Part shown: positions 34,369-43,293 of the stretch, piece after piece | Layout: each line of letters starts with the position of its first letter | Position numbering within the stretch: position 1 is the first letter of the stretch | Program-made: the position numbers and the translations under genes | The notes under the pieces: model-generated | What the model saw: only the letters and a program-made list of their open reading frames with translations | What the model was told of the DNA's origin: nothing | Database searches by the model: none | Assembly: GCA_964648485.1 (NCBI GenBank) | Contig: CAZYOF010000011.1 | Coordinates: forward strand, 1-64,000 | DNA from: DAIOEK01 sp964648485 | GTDB taxonomy: Bacteria > Chloroflexota > Anaerolineae > Anaerolineales > Anaerolineaceae | DNA length: 64,000 bases | Reading direction: 5' to 3'

Positions 34369-36019
34369 GTTGATATTCCTCCACCAGTACTCGCCTGAGT
34401 ATCTTCCCCACTGTCGATCTGGGTATTTTCTCTACAAAAATAATCTCACGGGGGATTTTGTATTTTGCCAGATTCTTGCTGCAAAAAGCAAGTATGGTTT
34501 CACTATTCATAGTTGCGCCAGCTTCAGGAACAACCCAGGCAATCGGACATTCACCCGTTACACTATCTGCAACACCAGTCACAACTACTTCTCTGACCCC
34601 TGCCACTGTTTTAATGATATCTTCAATTTCTGATGGCCATACTTGCAAACCGCTTACCTTGATCAAATCTTTTTTCCTATCAATAATGTAGAAATAACCA
34701 TCCTCATCCATGCGGACAATATCACCTGTACGCAGCCACCCATCCAGAAATATTTCTTTGTTTTCTTCCGGGCGTTGGTGATATCCACGCATCACCTGCG
34801 GACCGCGTAACAACAATTCACCAATTTCCCCCGTGGAAACTTCATCCATCGGATTCTGAATATCCACCACTATACAATCAACATCGGGTAGAGGCATGCC
34901 GATGGAGCCCGTGATATTCTTTCCAATCACAGGATTGCAATGAGTGGCTGTCGGAGCTTCAGAGAGTCCAAATCCCTCCACCAATCTGCCATCAATGTAA
35001 TCTTCAAATTTTTCTTTCGTTTCTGCTGCCAGGGGAGCGGACCCGGATATGCAGACCTTTAAAGCAGATAAATCTGATGCATAATCTTTCAAAAACTCTG
35101 AACGGAGTATCGCTCCATAAAGGGATGGGACGCAGGGAAAGATGCCCGGTTTGTGCTTACGAATAGCCTTGAACAGAGATTCAACATTTCCAGGTTGATG
35201 TACCATCACCATGGCAGTACCCAGTTTGATTGCCAGCCAGAAAGACAATACCATGCCATATACATGAAAGAGGGGTATGGCTGTCAAAATCCGGTATGGA
35301 GATTGGTCCAACAGCAGCCATGTACTGAACTGAATTACATTTGCTAAAATATTCCGGTGAGTGCCAATTGCACCTTTGGGTATGCCGGTTGTTCCACCGC
35401 TATATTGGATGATCGCCGGAGTATCAGGGTCTATTTTTTCTTCAGGAACAATAAGACCAGATAAAGCCAATAGATCCTTTATCTCAATAATTCCTTCATG
35501 GGTTCTGTTTTCATATTTTACTGCCCGGGTAGGTTGATCGATGGTTGAAAATTTTTGTTGCAGATTAACTAGAATGATTTTATCCAGCTTTGTTCCATCT
35601 CGGATCGCTTCCAGTTTGGGCAGGACAGTATCAATTGCGATAACAGTTTTTATTCCAGCATCTATCAGATGGAAGGCGAATTCTCTTTCCTGGTAGGATG
35701 GATTTAATGCAACAACAACACCACCCATTTTTATTACTGCCAGAAAACTGATGACAAACGCGGGGATATTAGGCAGTATCACACCAATCCGGTCTCCCGG
35801 CTGATTTCCGATAGCCAGCAATCCATCTCTAAGTTTGTTTGTCAACATCTCAATCTGACGGTATGAATACTGCTGGCTCTCCCAGAAAATCATGGGGTCT
35901 TTTCCCCGGTTTTCCACTTGCATCCTGAATAGATCAACCAATGACAGGTTGGGGTAATTCAAATGTTCGGGTACTCCAGAATCATAGTGATTTATCCAGG
36001 GTTTTGTATGATTAACCAT
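34349..36019 (-). CDS. Long-chain fatty-acid--CoA ligase (AMP-forming)
   Basis: Acyl-activating enzyme of 556 residues in the ANL superfamily. The P-loop is YSGGTTGIPKGAIGTH (about 209-224), the adenine-binding GFGLSEAPT follows, and the hinge/C-terminal GWLRTGDIVRMDEDGYFYIIDRKKDLIKVSG region is intact. The catalytic lysine is in STVGKILRR near the C-terminus. AAGGAAG precedes the ATG. Chain-length preference cannot be read. It follows miaA on the same strand with a 6-bp gap. Confidence 0.92.
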   Translation of the reverse strand: MVNHTKPWINHYDSGVPEHLNYPNLSLVDLFRMQVENRGKDPMIFWESQQYSYRQIEMLTNKLRDGLLAIGNQPGDRIGVILPNIPAFVISFLAVIKMGGVVVALNPSYQEREFAFHLIDAGIKTVIAIDTVLPKLEAIRDGTKLDKIILVNLQQKFSTIDQPTRAVKYENRTHEGIIEIKDLLALSGLIVPEEKIDPDTPAIIQYSGGTTGIPKGAIGTHRNILANVIQFSTWLLLDQSPYRILTAIPLFHVYGMVLSFWLAIKLGTAMVMVHQPGNVESLFKAIRKHKPGIFPCVPSLYGAILRSEFLKDYASDLSALKVCISGSAPLAAETKEKFEDYIDGRLVEGFGLSEAPTATHCNPVIGKNITGSIGMPLPDVDCIVVDIQNPMDEVSTGEIGELLLRGPQVMRGYHQRPEENKEIFLDGWLRTGDIVRMDEDGYFYIIDRKKDLIKVSGLQVWPSEIEDIIKTVAGVREVVVTGVADSVTGECPIAWVVPEAGATMNSETILAFCSKNLAKYKIPREIIFVEKIPRSTVGKILRRVLVEEYQQKKKLS

Positions 36020-36025
36020 CAGGTT

Positions 36026-36955
36026 TTACTTCCTTGAAATATGAATTTGAGCGAGATCATATATCACCTGACCAGGATTTTCATTCATATCCACCCAGTG
36101 AATGGATGGATCATTGGTTCGAAACCAGGTTGATTGTTTTCTGATGAAATTATGCGTTCGCATCTTTATCTTATATACAGATTCTGAAAGCGTCATTCGT
36201 CCGTGCAAATATGCACATAATTCATAATAACCAATGGCAGTCATGCTTGGCAAGTTGATGTCAAAACCGTGCTTAATGAGGGAACTAACTTCATCCACAA
36301 ACCCGTTTTCCAACATCCAATCCACCCGCTCGTCAGCCCGTCGATAAAGCTTTTCACGTGACATAAATAAACCGATTTGTAACGCCGAATAAATGGGCGG
36401 AATTTTGATTCGTTGTTCTGAAAACAATCTGCCGCTGGAATAAATTACTTCAAGCGCCCTGATTACCCTTCTGGGGTTTTGGGTATCCACCTGCTTGCAC
36501 GCCTGCGGATCAAGTTTTTTCAACCACTCAACAACAGATTCTGCGCCTTGATGATCCCAGATAGACTGGAAGTAATTTCTTAACGCAGAATTTGGCTCTA
36601 CTTCAGGTACTGACCAGCCTTCTACTACGGCGCGGATATACTGTCCTGTTCCGCCTACCAGAATGGGTAATTTCTTTCTGTAATAAATATCCCTGATTGC
36701 TTCATCAGCCATCTTCCGGAATATTCCCAGGCTGATGATCTCATCCGGGTTGGCTATATCCACCAGATGATGCGGAATGCCCTGTTGTTCCATCAGGCTG
36801 GGTTTTGCTGTGCCAATATCCATTCCACGATAAAAATAGCGGGAATCAACCGAAACAATTTCACCATTCAAACCTTTTGCCAGCTTAATGGCAGCGGCTG
36901 TCTTTCCAACGGCGGTTGCGCCAATGATGACAAGAATAGGTATCAGTTCAGTCAT
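36026..36955 (-). CDS. miaA: tRNA dimethylallyltransferase
   Basis: Adds a dimethylallyl group to A37 of tRNAs reading UNN codons, 309 residues. The P-loop is IGATAVGKTAAA near the N-terminus, followed by the catalytic DSRYFYRGMDIGTAKP; GGTGQY binds the isoprenoid diphosphate, and the C-terminus has TRNFIRKQ-like THNFIRKQSTWF. The ATG at 36955 is chosen over a TTG five codons upstream. It overlaps the yraN-like gene by 8 bp. Confidence 0.95.
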   Translation of the reverse strand: MTELIPILVIIGATAVGKTAAAIKLAKGLNGEIVSVDSRYFYRGMDIGTAKPSLMEQQGIPHHLVDIANPDEIISLGIFRKMADEAIRDIYYRKKLPILVGGTGQYIRAVVEGWSVPEVEPNSALRNYFQSIWDHQGAESVVEWLKKLDPQACKQVDTQNPRRVIRALEVIYSSGRLFSEQRIKIPPIYSALQIGLFMSREKLYRRADERVDWMLENGFVDEVSSLIKHGFDINLPSMTAIGYYELCAYLHGRMTLSESVYKIKMRTHNFIRKQSTWFRTNDPSIHWVDMNENPGQVIYDLAQIHISRK

Positions 36956-37355
36956 ATTGATAATTCTCAAAATGGGTTAGATCGATCAATCCACTTTTTC
37001 GGGAACCAATAATAGCAATGATATCCACCCGCCAGTTCTGATTGGTATCCGGATGATCTGCTAGGTAAAGCTCAGCCGTACTTACCAGGTGTGACCATTT
37101 TTCAGCAGTCACAGCTTCTTCAGGATAACCCATATTCGTGTTAGACCGTGTCTTCACCTCAACAAAAACAAGATCACCATCATCCTGGCAGATTAAATCA
37201 ATTTCACCTTCAGGCGTCCGGTAATTCTTATCAACAATTTCGTAACCTTTTCGAACTAAAAATTCCTCCGCCTGGTTTTCTCCCCATTTTCCGATGGTTT
37301 GGTTATGAATACCAGCACTTGATTGATCAGGTTTTGGCGATGTAGTCTTCACCAT
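36948..37355 (-). CDS. UPF0102 (YraN) family endonuclease-like protein
   Basis: Predicted restriction-endonuclease-fold protein of 135 residues, family role not firmly known. It shows the UPF0102 layout: GENQAEEFLVRKGYEIVDKNYRTPEGEIDLI, then FVEVKTRSN as the putative nuclease core (D/E...ExK). GGGAG six bases ahead supports the ATG at 37355; a TTG further upstream is in frame but lacks a site. It is in an operon with miaA and the acyl-CoA synthetase. Confidence 0.9.
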   Translation of the reverse strand: MVKTTSPKPDQSSAGIHNQTIGKWGENQAEEFLVRKGYEIVDKNYRTPEGEIDLICQDDGDLVFVEVKTRSNTNMGYPEEAVTAEKWSHLVSTAELYLADHPDTNQNWRVDIIAIIGSRKSGLIDLTHFENYQYD

Positions 37356-37424
37356 TGTATGCTCCCGGGGTAAAACAACCAATCAATGATAAAATGAGAA
37401 AATACAATTTATCTTATCATACCT

Positions 37425-38570
37425 ATGCCAACAGCTGAAATTTTAACCATTGGGACAGAAATATTACTCGGTGAAATTCAGGATACAAACACCGCATTTT
37501 TAGCACGCGTTCTAAAGGACTTGGGGGTCGATTTGTACCGCACCCAGACGGTGGGGGATAATCCTGCAAGAATAGCTTCCATAATCATAGATATCCTTAC
37601 CCGTGCAGATTTATTAATCACCACCGGAGGATTAGGTCCCACCATTGACGATCCCACCCGCCAGGCTGTTGCGGATGCTGTGAATGTTCCCCTGGAATTC
37701 AACGAAGAATGTTGGCAGGATATTCAGGAATATTTTTCAAGAATAAACAGAGATATTCCAGAAAACAATAAACGGCAGGCTTATCTTCCTCAGGGATCCA
37801 CTCCCATCCATAATCCAGTGGGTACAGCGCCCGGGTTTATCCTTTCGGTTTCAGAGAAAATGATCATTTCACTACCGGGTGTGCCTAAAGAAATGGAATG
37901 TCTGGTGCATCAGACAGTGGTCCCTGCGATTCAAGAACGCTGGCAGCTTCACACCACTATCCTCACCCGCGTGCTGCATGTATCTGGGATAGGTGAAGCA
38001 AACCTCGATAACCTGGTGGCTGATTACGAAAAGCTTTCTAATCCAACGGTAGGTTTACTAGCAAAAAATGGCATTGTAGATATTCGTATTGGTGCCAAAG
38101 CTCCCAGCCGGATCGAAGCAGAACAAATGATTGAAAGTGTCACCAGTGAGATCGTAACAATACTGGGCGATCATTATTTCGGGATGGATGAAACCACGCT
38201 GCCCGATGCGATTGCTTCACTTGCCTCCCAATTTCAACAGAATTACACCATAAAGACTTCTGGGTATGGGAGTGCATTATTACAAATTTTACAACCTATC
38301 CTGCCGGGTTGGACGATTCAGGAAGCTGATGATCTTTCGAGCATAGGAAATACTACGCATACATTATCATTTATGGGTATTTTCGACCAGCATCCTGCAA
38401 GGATGACCGCCAGGATTACTACAGCAAATAAAAATAATACCTTCGAGCGAAAATTTGCAGGTCCCCCCGAAAACAGCTATATTTGGGGAATCAATGCCAC
38501 ACTGGATATCATTAGACGCTTTTTGATCGAACAGATTAATCTTAACGGGAGAAAAAATGAAATCGGTTGA
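37425..38570 (+). CDS. CinA-like protein with degenerate C-terminal domain
   Basis: The N-terminal half (1 to about 250) is a clear CinA/MoCF domain, with EILTIGTEILLGEIQDTN and TTGGLGPTIDDPTRQAV, a family linked to ADP-ribose pyrophosphatase activity. The C-terminal 120 residues align in length with the NMN deamidase (PncC) domain, but the catalytic ESCTGG motif is absent and reads TSGYGSA instead. Overall length, 381, is short of the usual 410-430. Deamidase activity is therefore doubtful. It overlaps the next gene by 14 bp. Confidence 0.85.
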   Translation: MPTAEILTIGTEILLGEIQDTNTAFLARVLKDLGVDLYRTQTVGDNPARIASIIIDILTRADLLITTGGLGPTIDDPTRQAVADAVNVPLEFNEECWQDIQEYFSRINRDIPENNKRQAYLPQGSTPIHNPVGTAPGFILSVSEKMIISLPGVPKEMECLVHQTVVPAIQERWQLHTTILTRVLHVSGIGEANLDNLVADYEKLSNPTVGLLAKNGIVDIRIGAKAPSRIEAEQMIESVTSEIVTILGDHYFGMDETTLPDAIASLASQFQQNYTIKTSGYGSALLQILQPILPGWTIQEADDLSSIGNTTHTLSFMGIFDQHPARMTARITTANKNNTFERKFAGPPENSYIWGINATLDIIRRFLIEQINLNGRKNEIG

Positions 38571-40527
38571 TGTGCTATTTACAAATGTTCATATCTTGAC
38601 AATGGATGAAGAACTGAACCAGTATCCCAAAGGAGCACTGGCGGTAGATGGAAATTCCATCATCGAAGTTGGTGAAGAAAAAGACCTCACTGCAAAATAT
38701 CAACCGAAAGAATTGGTTGATTGCGGTGGAAAAGTGATGATACCAGGCTTGGTTAACGCCCATACCCATGTTCCTATGACTCTCGTACGTGGTTTAGCAG
38801 ACGATTTACGTCTGGATGTCTGGCTGTTGGGTTACATGATGCCTGTGGAACGTGAATACGTATCACCTGATTTCGTACGGCTCGGAACATCGATTGCCTG
38901 TGCAGAAATGATCCGCAGCGGTGTGACAAGTTTTGCAGATATGTATTACTTTGAAGAAGATGTCGCCAAAGCAACCGCAGAAGCCGGGATGCGTGCGCTC
39001 TGTGGGCAGACAATTTTGAAATTCCCCAGCCCCGATGCAAAATCTTACGAAGACTCGTTGGAATATACCCGTGACTTTATTTCACGATGGAAGGATCATT
39101 CCCTCATTATTCCGGCTGTTTCCCCACATGCCCCTTATACCTGTACCGCAGAAATTCTTAAAGCTTCAACCGAACTGGCAATGGAATTTGATGTTCCCCT
39201 CCACACTCACATTTCAGAAACAGCACTTGAAGTTGAGAACATGCGCAACGAACAGGGAATGCCGGTGGTACCTTACGTAAAAAAACAGGGATTGCTCGAG
39301 GCAAAAGTCTTGGCGGCACATTGTGTTCATATTGATGAAGGCGAGATGCGTACTTTGCTTCATTACAACTCTGGAGTAGCACATAACCCATCGTCGAATC
39401 TCAAACTAGCTTCCGGGTTTGCCCCGGTAAAAAAGATGCTAGAAGTGGGTTTGAATGTGGGCATCGGGACAGATGGACCCGCTTCCAATAATGACCTCGA
39501 TATGTTTGAAGAGATACGGCTGGCAGCATTTCTTGCCAAAGGCGCATCCGGAGATCCTACAGCATTACCCGCCAGCACTGTATTGTCTATGGCTACGCGC
39601 ATAGGGGCGAAGGCAATGCATATCGGACACCTGACTGGTTCCCTTGAACCCGGTAAACGCGCCGATCTGGCAATCATTAACCTGGATACTCTCCACAACT
39701 CTCCCAAATTTGAACGAGACCCGAACAGTGTGTATGCTCAAATTATTTATGCAGCCAAAGCGAATGATGTAACCGATGTGATGGTCGATGGTAAGTTCCT
39801 GCTGCGGAATAAAGAACTTCTCACAATCAAGGAAGATGACCTTCTGGTCGGTGCGCAGGAATATGCAAAAAAGATTGATCGTTTCCTCTTCACTCGTGAA
39901 AAATCCGTTTTATCCAAACTGATTGCCATTGGCGGTGCGTCTGAAGTGGAGAGCTTCGAAGTACAGATGAAAGCCGAAATTGAGGATCCCCAGCCAGTTC
40001 TTGCCAATCTGGAACACCCCGAAATTGAAATCCTTCGCAAACGGCATTACCACGAATATGACACCTACTTCACCTTCACTGCTCCTGAAAAAGATAGATT
40101 GCGTTTCCGTGAAGATGACTTTATCGGCGAAAAAGGTGAAATGGAAGGAACCCGCTTCCGTCTGACCCTCATTGGTCCTGAATCCGAGCATGAATATGCT
40201 GAGAACATACAGCTTTCCCGTAGCCTGTATATTGCCCCGGCAGATCAGAGCCTGCGTTTCTACCGGGAGTACTTCAAACCGGCGCATGAATTTGAAGTTG
40301 AGAAAGATCGAAAACGCTTCAGAGTTCTGTATCAGGGTGTTGAATTCTATATCAACATCGATACACTCATTCGTCCGATTCAAAAGAAGTTTATTGAAAT
40401 TAAAAGCCGAACCTGGAGTCGGCAGGATGCGGAAATAAAAGCCCGAAAGATTTCGGACCTGCTTAACATCCTGTTAGAGTGCTGCCCGCAACCGGTGAAC
40501 AAAGACTATATTGATATGGTGGATTGA
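38557..40527 (+). CDS. Amidohydrolase (SAH/MTA deaminase-like) fused to a CYTH-like domain
   Basis: 656 residues. Residues 1 to about 435 form a complete MtaD/TrzN-type amidohydrolase with metal motifs NAHTHVPM, HTHISETALE, AAHCVHID and GTDGPASNN, expected to deaminate adenosyl-homocysteine, methylthioadenosine or a related compound. Residues about 465-645 look like a CYTH fold: EVQMK in place of the ExExK signature, HEYDTYFTF, LRFRED, RLTLIGP, and a closing FIEIKSRTWSRQDAE. The class usually ends near 430-450, so this is a fusion. The CYTH part may be non-catalytic, since ExExK is altered. Confidence 0.85.
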   Translation: MKSVDVLFTNVHILTMDEELNQYPKGALAVDGNSIIEVGEEKDLTAKYQPKELVDCGGKVMIPGLVNAHTHVPMTLVRGLADDLRLDVWLLGYMMPVEREYVSPDFVRLGTSIACAEMIRSGVTSFADMYYFEEDVAKATAEAGMRALCGQTILKFPSPDAKSYEDSLEYTRDFISRWKDHSLIIPAVSPHAPYTCTAEILKASTELAMEFDVPLHTHISETALEVENMRNEQGMPVVPYVKKQGLLEAKVLAAHCVHIDEGEMRTLLHYNSGVAHNPSSNLKLASGFAPVKKMLEVGLNVGIGTDGPASNNDLDMFEEIRLAAFLAKGASGDPTALPASTVLSMATRIGAKAMHIGHLTGSLEPGKRADLAIINLDTLHNSPKFERDPNSVYAQIIYAAKANDVTDVMVDGKFLLRNKELLTIKEDDLLVGAQEYAKKIDRFLFTREKSVLSKLIAIGGASEVESFEVQMKAEIEDPQPVLANLEHPEIEILRKRHYHEYDTYFTFTAPEKDRLRFREDDFIGEKGEMEGTRFRLTLIGPESEHEYAENIQLSRSLYIAPADQSLRFYREYFKPAHEFEVEKDRKRFRVLYQGVEFYINIDTLIRPIQKKFIEIKSRTWSRQDAEIKARKISDLLNILLECCPQPVNKDYIDMVD

Positions 40528-40531
40528 TCAA

Positions 40532-42007
40532 ATGGCAAATAAAAAGCAAGAACGAGAGACCATTAATGTCCTCTTTATTGCTGCCGAAGCAGATCCCTTT
40601 GTAAAAATCGGCGGATTAGGAGATGTTGCCGGTTCACTTCCGCCGGCAATCTTCGAGCTTAGCAGAAAAGAATCATCGCCTGCACAAATCGATATTCGCC
40701 TTGCAATTCCGTTTTACCCTCGACTAAAATCATCCGTAGCAGATGCAGAATCGCTCGGCAATTACGAATTGAGCACTGGGAATCAACATCTCACTGTGGA
40801 TGTATATCGCACAGTAGTTAAAGGGGTTCAGGTATATTTGCTGGATGGGGAACCAATTCGTAATGGTGGAGAGGTTTACTCAAATCAAACGCAACTGGAT
40901 GCAGAAAAATTTATCTTTTTTACACTTGCCTGTGTCAAATTACCTCAATTTCTGAAATGGAATTGCCAAATCTTGCACGCTAACGACTGGCATACAGGTT
41001 TGGCTCCTTATATCCTTCGCGCAATACCTGAATTTCGCAACCCCAAAATAAAAACCATTTTATCGGTACACAATCTTCCATATCTTGGTGAAGGTTGCCA
41101 ACCATGCATGAGTGAGTATGGAATACCAGCCTATCCATTTGGTTTACTCCCTTCCTGGGCACAACACCTTCCCCTTCCATTGGGGCTAACGACGACCGAC
41201 CGGATTATCCCTGTCTCACCCGGTTATGCCCAAGAGATTCAGACGTCCGAATTTGGCTGTGGTCTCGAGAGATTGCTCCAGAGTCGGGCAAAATATATCA
41301 TTGGCATCGTCAATGGAATTGACCAGGAAATCTGGAATCCCGAGACTGATACCTGGATAACCCATGGTTTCAATATCGAAAACATTGTGGAAAAGGTGAA
41401 CAACAAGAAAATCCTGGTTGAATCAATTGGGTTGGAATATAACCCTGCCATTCCGCTTCTTGTAGTCGTTTCAAGAATGGATTACCAGAAAGGAATTGAC
41501 CTGGTTGTATCCAGCTTGCAGGAAATGCTGGATTACTCCTGGCAGACGATTATCCTCGGATCAGGTGATTCGGTTATTGAGCAGAAGTGCCAGGTCTTTG
41601 CACAAGATCACCCGAACCGGATGCGCTTGATTACCGGATTTCATGCTGAAATGGCTCACCAGCTTTATGCGGGTGGAGACATCTTCCTGATGCCATCCCG
41701 ATACGAACCTTGTGGAATTTCCCAGATGATCGCGATGCGTTATGGAACAATCCCTGTCGCCAGGGCAACCGGAGGTCTTAAAGATACAATTCTGGCAACG
41801 CGCCCGGGTAAACCCGGAACTGGTTATCTGTTCGATGAAGCTACGCCGTCATCATTTGCCCAGGCACTGCGCTTTGCACTTCAGGATTTTACAGATCCTG
41901 ATCTATGGCGCGTGATTCAGAGAAATGCCATGAAAATGGACTTTTCCTGGGATGCATCAGCATTAAAATATATACAACAGTACGCAAATCTCGTGCACAG
42001 CAAATAA
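40532..42007 (+). CDS. glgA: Glycogen synthase (ADP-glucose type)
   Basis: GT5-family starch/glycogen synthase of 491 residues. The N-terminal acceptor-binding KIGGLGDVAGSLP (about 25-37) and the C-terminal donor site MPSRYEPCGISQMIAMRYGTIPVARATGGLKDT are typical. It transfers glucose from ADP-glucose made by the next gene's product. The ATG at 40532, five bases after the upstream stop, is preferred over a TTG within the previous gene. Branching enzyme is not in the window. Confidence 0.95.
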   Translation: MANKKQERETINVLFIAAEADPFVKIGGLGDVAGSLPPAIFELSRKESSPAQIDIRLAIPFYPRLKSSVADAESLGNYELSTGNQHLTVDVYRTVVKGVQVYLLDGEPIRNGGEVYSNQTQLDAEKFIFFTLACVKLPQFLKWNCQILHANDWHTGLAPYILRAIPEFRNPKIKTILSVHNLPYLGEGCQPCMSEYGIPAYPFGLLPSWAQHLPLPLGLTTTDRIIPVSPGYAQEIQTSEFGCGLERLLQSRAKYIIGIVNGIDQEIWNPETDTWITHGFNIENIVEKVNNKKILVESIGLEYNPAIPLLVVVSRMDYQKGIDLVVSSLQEMLDYSWQTIILGSGDSVIEQKCQVFAQDHPNRMRLITGFHAEMAHQLYAGGDIFLMPSRYEPCGISQMIAMRYGTIPVARATGGLKDTILATRPGKPGTGYLFDEATPSSFAQALRFALQDFTDPDLWRVIQRNAMKMDFSWDASALKYIQQYANLVHSK

Positions 42008-42027
42008 CCCGCCTGGAGGTCTGAACA

Positions 42028-43293
42028 ATGAAAACGAGAGTTGTGATTTTAGCAGGTGGCGAAGGATCACGTCTGGGAACACTTACCGCAAAACGCACTA
42101 AACCGGCAGTTCCTTTTGCCGGAAAATACCGTATTATCGACTTTACTCTATCCAACTGTGTAAACTCAGATTTATATGATGTCATGCTGATAGCGCAATA
42201 TCGACCACATTCCCTGATCGAACATATTGGGGCAGGCGGACCCTGGGACCTGAACCGCGACTTTTCTGGGGGTGTTCGTATTTACACACCATACAAAGGA
42301 CGCGGGAAGTCAAATTGGTTTGTCGGAACCGCAGATGCAATCCAACAGAACCACTCGTTCATCATGCATAACAAACCTGATCTCATTCTGATTTTGTCTG
42401 GAGATCATATCTATGCCATGGATTATGAGCCCTTGATAACATTCCATCTCGACCATCGGGCAGATCTTACAATGGCAACAATCCGCGTCGCCATGGAAGA
42501 AGCATCTCGTTTTGGTATTGTTCATGTAGGGGATAATTACCAGGTAACCGGCTTCGTAGAAAAACCAAAACAACCACCCAGTACACTGGCAAATATGGGC
42601 GTTTACCTCTTCGATGCAAAAGTTCTGGACAAAGTCCTTTGGGAGGATCATGGCAACCCGAATTCTTCCCATGATTTCGGAGCAGATATTATCCCCAAGA
42701 TGATCGAAGAAAAATTCAACATATTCGCCTACCCTTACAGCGGATATTGGGTAGATGTTGGCACGACCCAATCCTACTGGCAGGCACATATGGATCTACT
42801 GAGGAATCCCCCGCCAATTAATCTCAACAATCGTTCCTGGGTAATTCACACAAGAACAGAAGAACGCCCGCCCGTATATATCGCCGGAGATGCAAATATT
42901 AAAAACAGCATGATAACGGATGGATGTGTTATTTCTGAAAATACTGAAATCATCGATTCAATCTTATCACCAGGTGTTGTCGTAGAGCCAGGCGCAAAAA
43001 TTTATAAATCCATAATATTAACGGACGCAAAAATAGGTGCCGATTGCGATATTTCATGTGCAATTATTGATAAACGTGTTACCATCGGTCAGTCTGTTAA
43101 AATCGGTGAAATGCTGGAAGGAAAACCGATGGTAACGACTGTAGGGAAAGCGTGTGTGATCCCGGATAATATGGTTATTGAAGCAGGTGCTGCGCTCGAC
43201 ATTGAACTTGGACCTGCTGATTTCCAGTCAAATCTTATAAAAAGAAATGAAGTTGTGCTTCGCTCAGGGAAACAATATGACGGAAATTCGTAA
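42028..43293 (+). CDS. glgC: Glucose-1-phosphate adenylyltransferase
   Basis: Makes ADP-glucose for glycogen synthesis, 421 residues. It has the nucleotidyltransferase motif LAGGEGSRLGTLTAKRTKPAVPF near the N-terminus, the LSGDHIYAMDY metal site, VEKPKQP sugar-binding region and a C-terminal left-handed beta-helix rich in I/V repeats. GGAGG supports the ATG. It follows glgA by 20 bases and overlaps malQ by 17. Confidence 0.96.
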   Translation: MKTRVVILAGGEGSRLGTLTAKRTKPAVPFAGKYRIIDFTLSNCVNSDLYDVMLIAQYRPHSLIEHIGAGGPWDLNRDFSGGVRIYTPYKGRGKSNWFVGTADAIQQNHSFIMHNKPDLILILSGDHIYAMDYEPLITFHLDHRADLTMATIRVAMEEASRFGIVHVGDNYQVTGFVEKPKQPPSTLANMGVYLFDAKVLDKVLWEDHGNPNSSHDFGADIIPKMIEEKFNIFAYPYSGYWVDVGTTQSYWQAHMDLLRNPPPINLNNRSWVIHTRTEERPPVYIAGDANIKNSMITDGCVISENTEIIDSILSPGVVVEPGAKIYKSIILTDAKIGADCDISCAIIDKRVTIGQSVKIGEMLEGKPMVTTVGKACVIPDNMVIEAGAALDIELGPADFQSNLIKRNEVVLRSGKQYDGNS

